NCBI GenBank assembly: GCA_021159265.1
Contig: JAGGSD010000194.1
Span: 1-6,821 of the forward strand
DNA length: 6,821 nt
Source of the DNA: Syntrophobacterales bacterium
GTDB lineage: Bacteria > Desulfobacterota > Syntrophia > Syntrophales > UBA6807
Direction of reading: 5' to 3'
The position numbers and the translations under genes are program-made. The notes below the pieces were generated by a model. The model ran no database searches, was not told where the DNA came from, and worked only from the letters and a program-made list of their open reading frames with translations. This document shows, piece after piece, positions 6,134 through 6,821 of this stretch (the first letter of the stretch is position 1; the number at the start of each line of letters is the position of its first letter).

Positions 6134-6661
6134 TCATCGAGAAATCAGCTTCATTCCCTTTAGATATTTTTCAGTCAGTTGCAAATAATCTCTAATTCCA
6201 ATTTCAGCAAATGCTTTTTGTTCAGAAGTCACATTCTTGATTATCTTTGCGGGACTTCCTACCGCGAGTTTCCCGGCTGGAATATGCATGCCGCTTTGAA
6301 CAACCGACCCGGCGCCGATAAAAGCACCTTCCTCGCAAACCACGCCGAATAACAAAATTGCTCCTATTCCTATAAGGCATCTCGGTTTGATATGAACGTC
6401 GTGTAAGACAGCGCTATGTCCTACAAGGACTTCCTTTTCGACAATTACTTCTGTGCCCGGGTTGACATGGATTACCGTATTGTCCTGGATGCTTGTATCG
6501 TCTTGAATAATTACCGGCCCGCAATCCGCTCGTATGACTACGCCTGGAGCGATGAAACATCGGCTGCCGATGGTAACATCACCTATGAGGACAGCTTCAG
6601 GATGGACAAAACTTGTCGGAGAAATGGTTGGTTTCTTCCCATCAAATTCGTAAATCGGCAT
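6134..6661 (-). CDS. Gamma carbonic anhydrase-like hexapeptide-repeat protein (CamH/YrdA/PaaY type)
   Basis: This 175-residue left-handed beta-helix protein is the usual length for gamma carbonic anhydrase-like proteins. Hexapeptide turns run from about 20 to 140. The zinc ligands are recognisable as His65 (VIHVNPG), His82 and His87 (GHSAVLH, five apart as in Cam His117/His122). Arg44, Asp46, Gln59 and Asp60 match Cam Arg59, Asp61, Gln75 and Asp76. The acidic-loop Glu residues of archaeal Cam are missing, as in CamH and PaaY-like proteins. The C-terminus is a helix-rich tail (about 145-170). Possible roles are CO2/bicarbonate interconversion in the cytoplasm or, as reported for PaaY, thioesterase activity; metal dependence and activity cannot be judged here. 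I start it at the Met encoded at 6659-6661, because AGGAA lies seven bases upstream and the conserved family N-terminus begins there. An in-frame extension to 6739 would add 26 residues translated from CACGAAA repeat DNA. Confidence 0.85.
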   Translation of the reverse strand: MPIYEFDGKKPTISPTSFVHPEAVLIGDVTIGSRCFIAPGVVIRADCGPVIIQDDTSIQDNTVIHVNPGTEVIVEKEVLVGHSAVLHDVHIKPRCLIGIGAILLFGVVCEEGAFIGAGSVVQSGMHIPAGKLAVGSPAKIIKNVTSEQKAFAEIGIRDYLQLTEKYLKGMKLISR

Positions 6662-6668
6662 TAAGTTT

Positions 6669-6673
6669 TTCCT
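6669..6673 (-). promoter_or_regulatory. Ribosome binding site that fixes the carbonic anhydrase-like start
   Basis: On the minus strand, AGGAA sits seven bases before the ATG at 6661. This favours the 175-residue product over the 201-residue open frame starting at 6739. Confidence 0.6.
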
Positions 6674-6710
6674 AACCCGGACAAACCGGAACCAAACAAG
6701 ATATATTTTT

Positions 6711-6749
6711 ATCACGAAAACACGAAAGTACAAAAACACGAAAAAGAAA
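6711..6749. repeat. CACGAAA-unit intergenic repeat
   Basis: CACGAAAA (6713-6720), CACGAAAGTA (6721-6730) and CACGAAAAA (6737-6745) form a short degenerate array upstream of the carbonic anhydrase-like gene. They resemble the CACGAAGAG units at 1112-1138, implying a dispersed repeat type. The open reading frame across it on the minus strand is not a real coding extension. Confidence 0.55.
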
Positions 6750-6772
6750 ATTTAATTTCGCACTTTTTTTTC

Positions 6773-6821
6773 CTTCGACAGGCCTTCGGCGTGAGCTCAG
6801 TCGAACGCTCAGGATGACTTG
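6773..6821. repeat. REP-like palindromic intergenic repeat, running to the window edge
   Basis: TTCGAC (6774-6779) and GTCGAA (6800-6805) form the outer arms. Inside are a small GCC/GGC stem (6782-6790) and a GAGCTC palindrome (6793-6798). The following GCTCAGGATGACTT is typical of widespread bacterial intergenic palindromic repeats. The element may continue beyond the window. No gene is visible between 6740 and 6821. Confidence 0.55.

Noticed and set aside
6711..6749. CRISPR-like array
   Set aside because: The units are short, degenerate and nearly adjacent, with no regular spacers and no cas genes.

Overview
The window is a stretch of bacterial chromosome with moderate-to-low GC. It has clear Shine-Dalgarno sites and holds three gene groups separated by repeat-rich spacers. 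Anaerobic-style Fe-S/flavin acyl-CoA reductases, a DUF374-type acyltransferase, a CamH-type gamma carbonic anhydrase and 'TCGAA', 'CACGAAG' and 'TTCGAC...GTCGAA' intergenic repeats together suggest a strict or facultative anaerobe. My best guess is a Desulfobacterota (deltaproteobacterial) lineage. This is inferred from gene style only; no marker gene fixes the taxonomy.

Region 1 (1-5205, plus strand) is an acyl-CoA catabolic cluster. After a quasi-palindromic intergenic element comes a crotonase-fold protein (262-1065). Its three acidic residues match, in identity and spacing, the catalytic set of delta3,5-delta2,4-dienoyl-CoA isomerase. Past a 174-bp spacer with another repeat lie two tandem, paralogous Old Yellow Enzyme/FadH-type flavoproteins (1240-3174 and 3211-5205, 36 bp apart). 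Each has an N-terminal FMN TIM barrel, a four-cysteine Fe-S site and a C-terminal FAD/NAD(P)H domain. The first keeps the Tyr/His pair of 2,4-dienoyl-CoA reductase. The second lacks the His and has an altered NAD(P)H loop. The isomerase plus the first reductase would form the reductase-dependent branch for unsaturated (conjugated) acyl-CoAs. The second reductase probably acts on a related but different substrate, or takes electrons differently. The pairing also recalls the adjacent OYE-type arylacyl-CoA reductases of anaerobic naphthalene degradation, but that link is only a hypothesis.

Region 2 (5230-5386) is a compact transcription unit: a sigma70-like promoter, tRNA-Val(CAC) with encoded CCA, and a strong Rho-independent terminator.

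Region 3 (5421-6661) is a convergent pair only 11 bp apart: a DUF374 lysophospholipid acyltransferase-like protein (plus) and a gamma carbonic anhydrase-like hexapeptide-repeat protein (minus). The latter should start at 6661, not further upstream, because the upstream extension is translated repeat DNA. The last ~110 bases (6711-6821) hold two more intergenic repeats and no gene.

I see no CRISPR array, transposase, phage gene or toxin-antitoxin pair. The most interesting item is the diverged tandem reductase pair; I cannot claim a wholly new system from the sequence alone.
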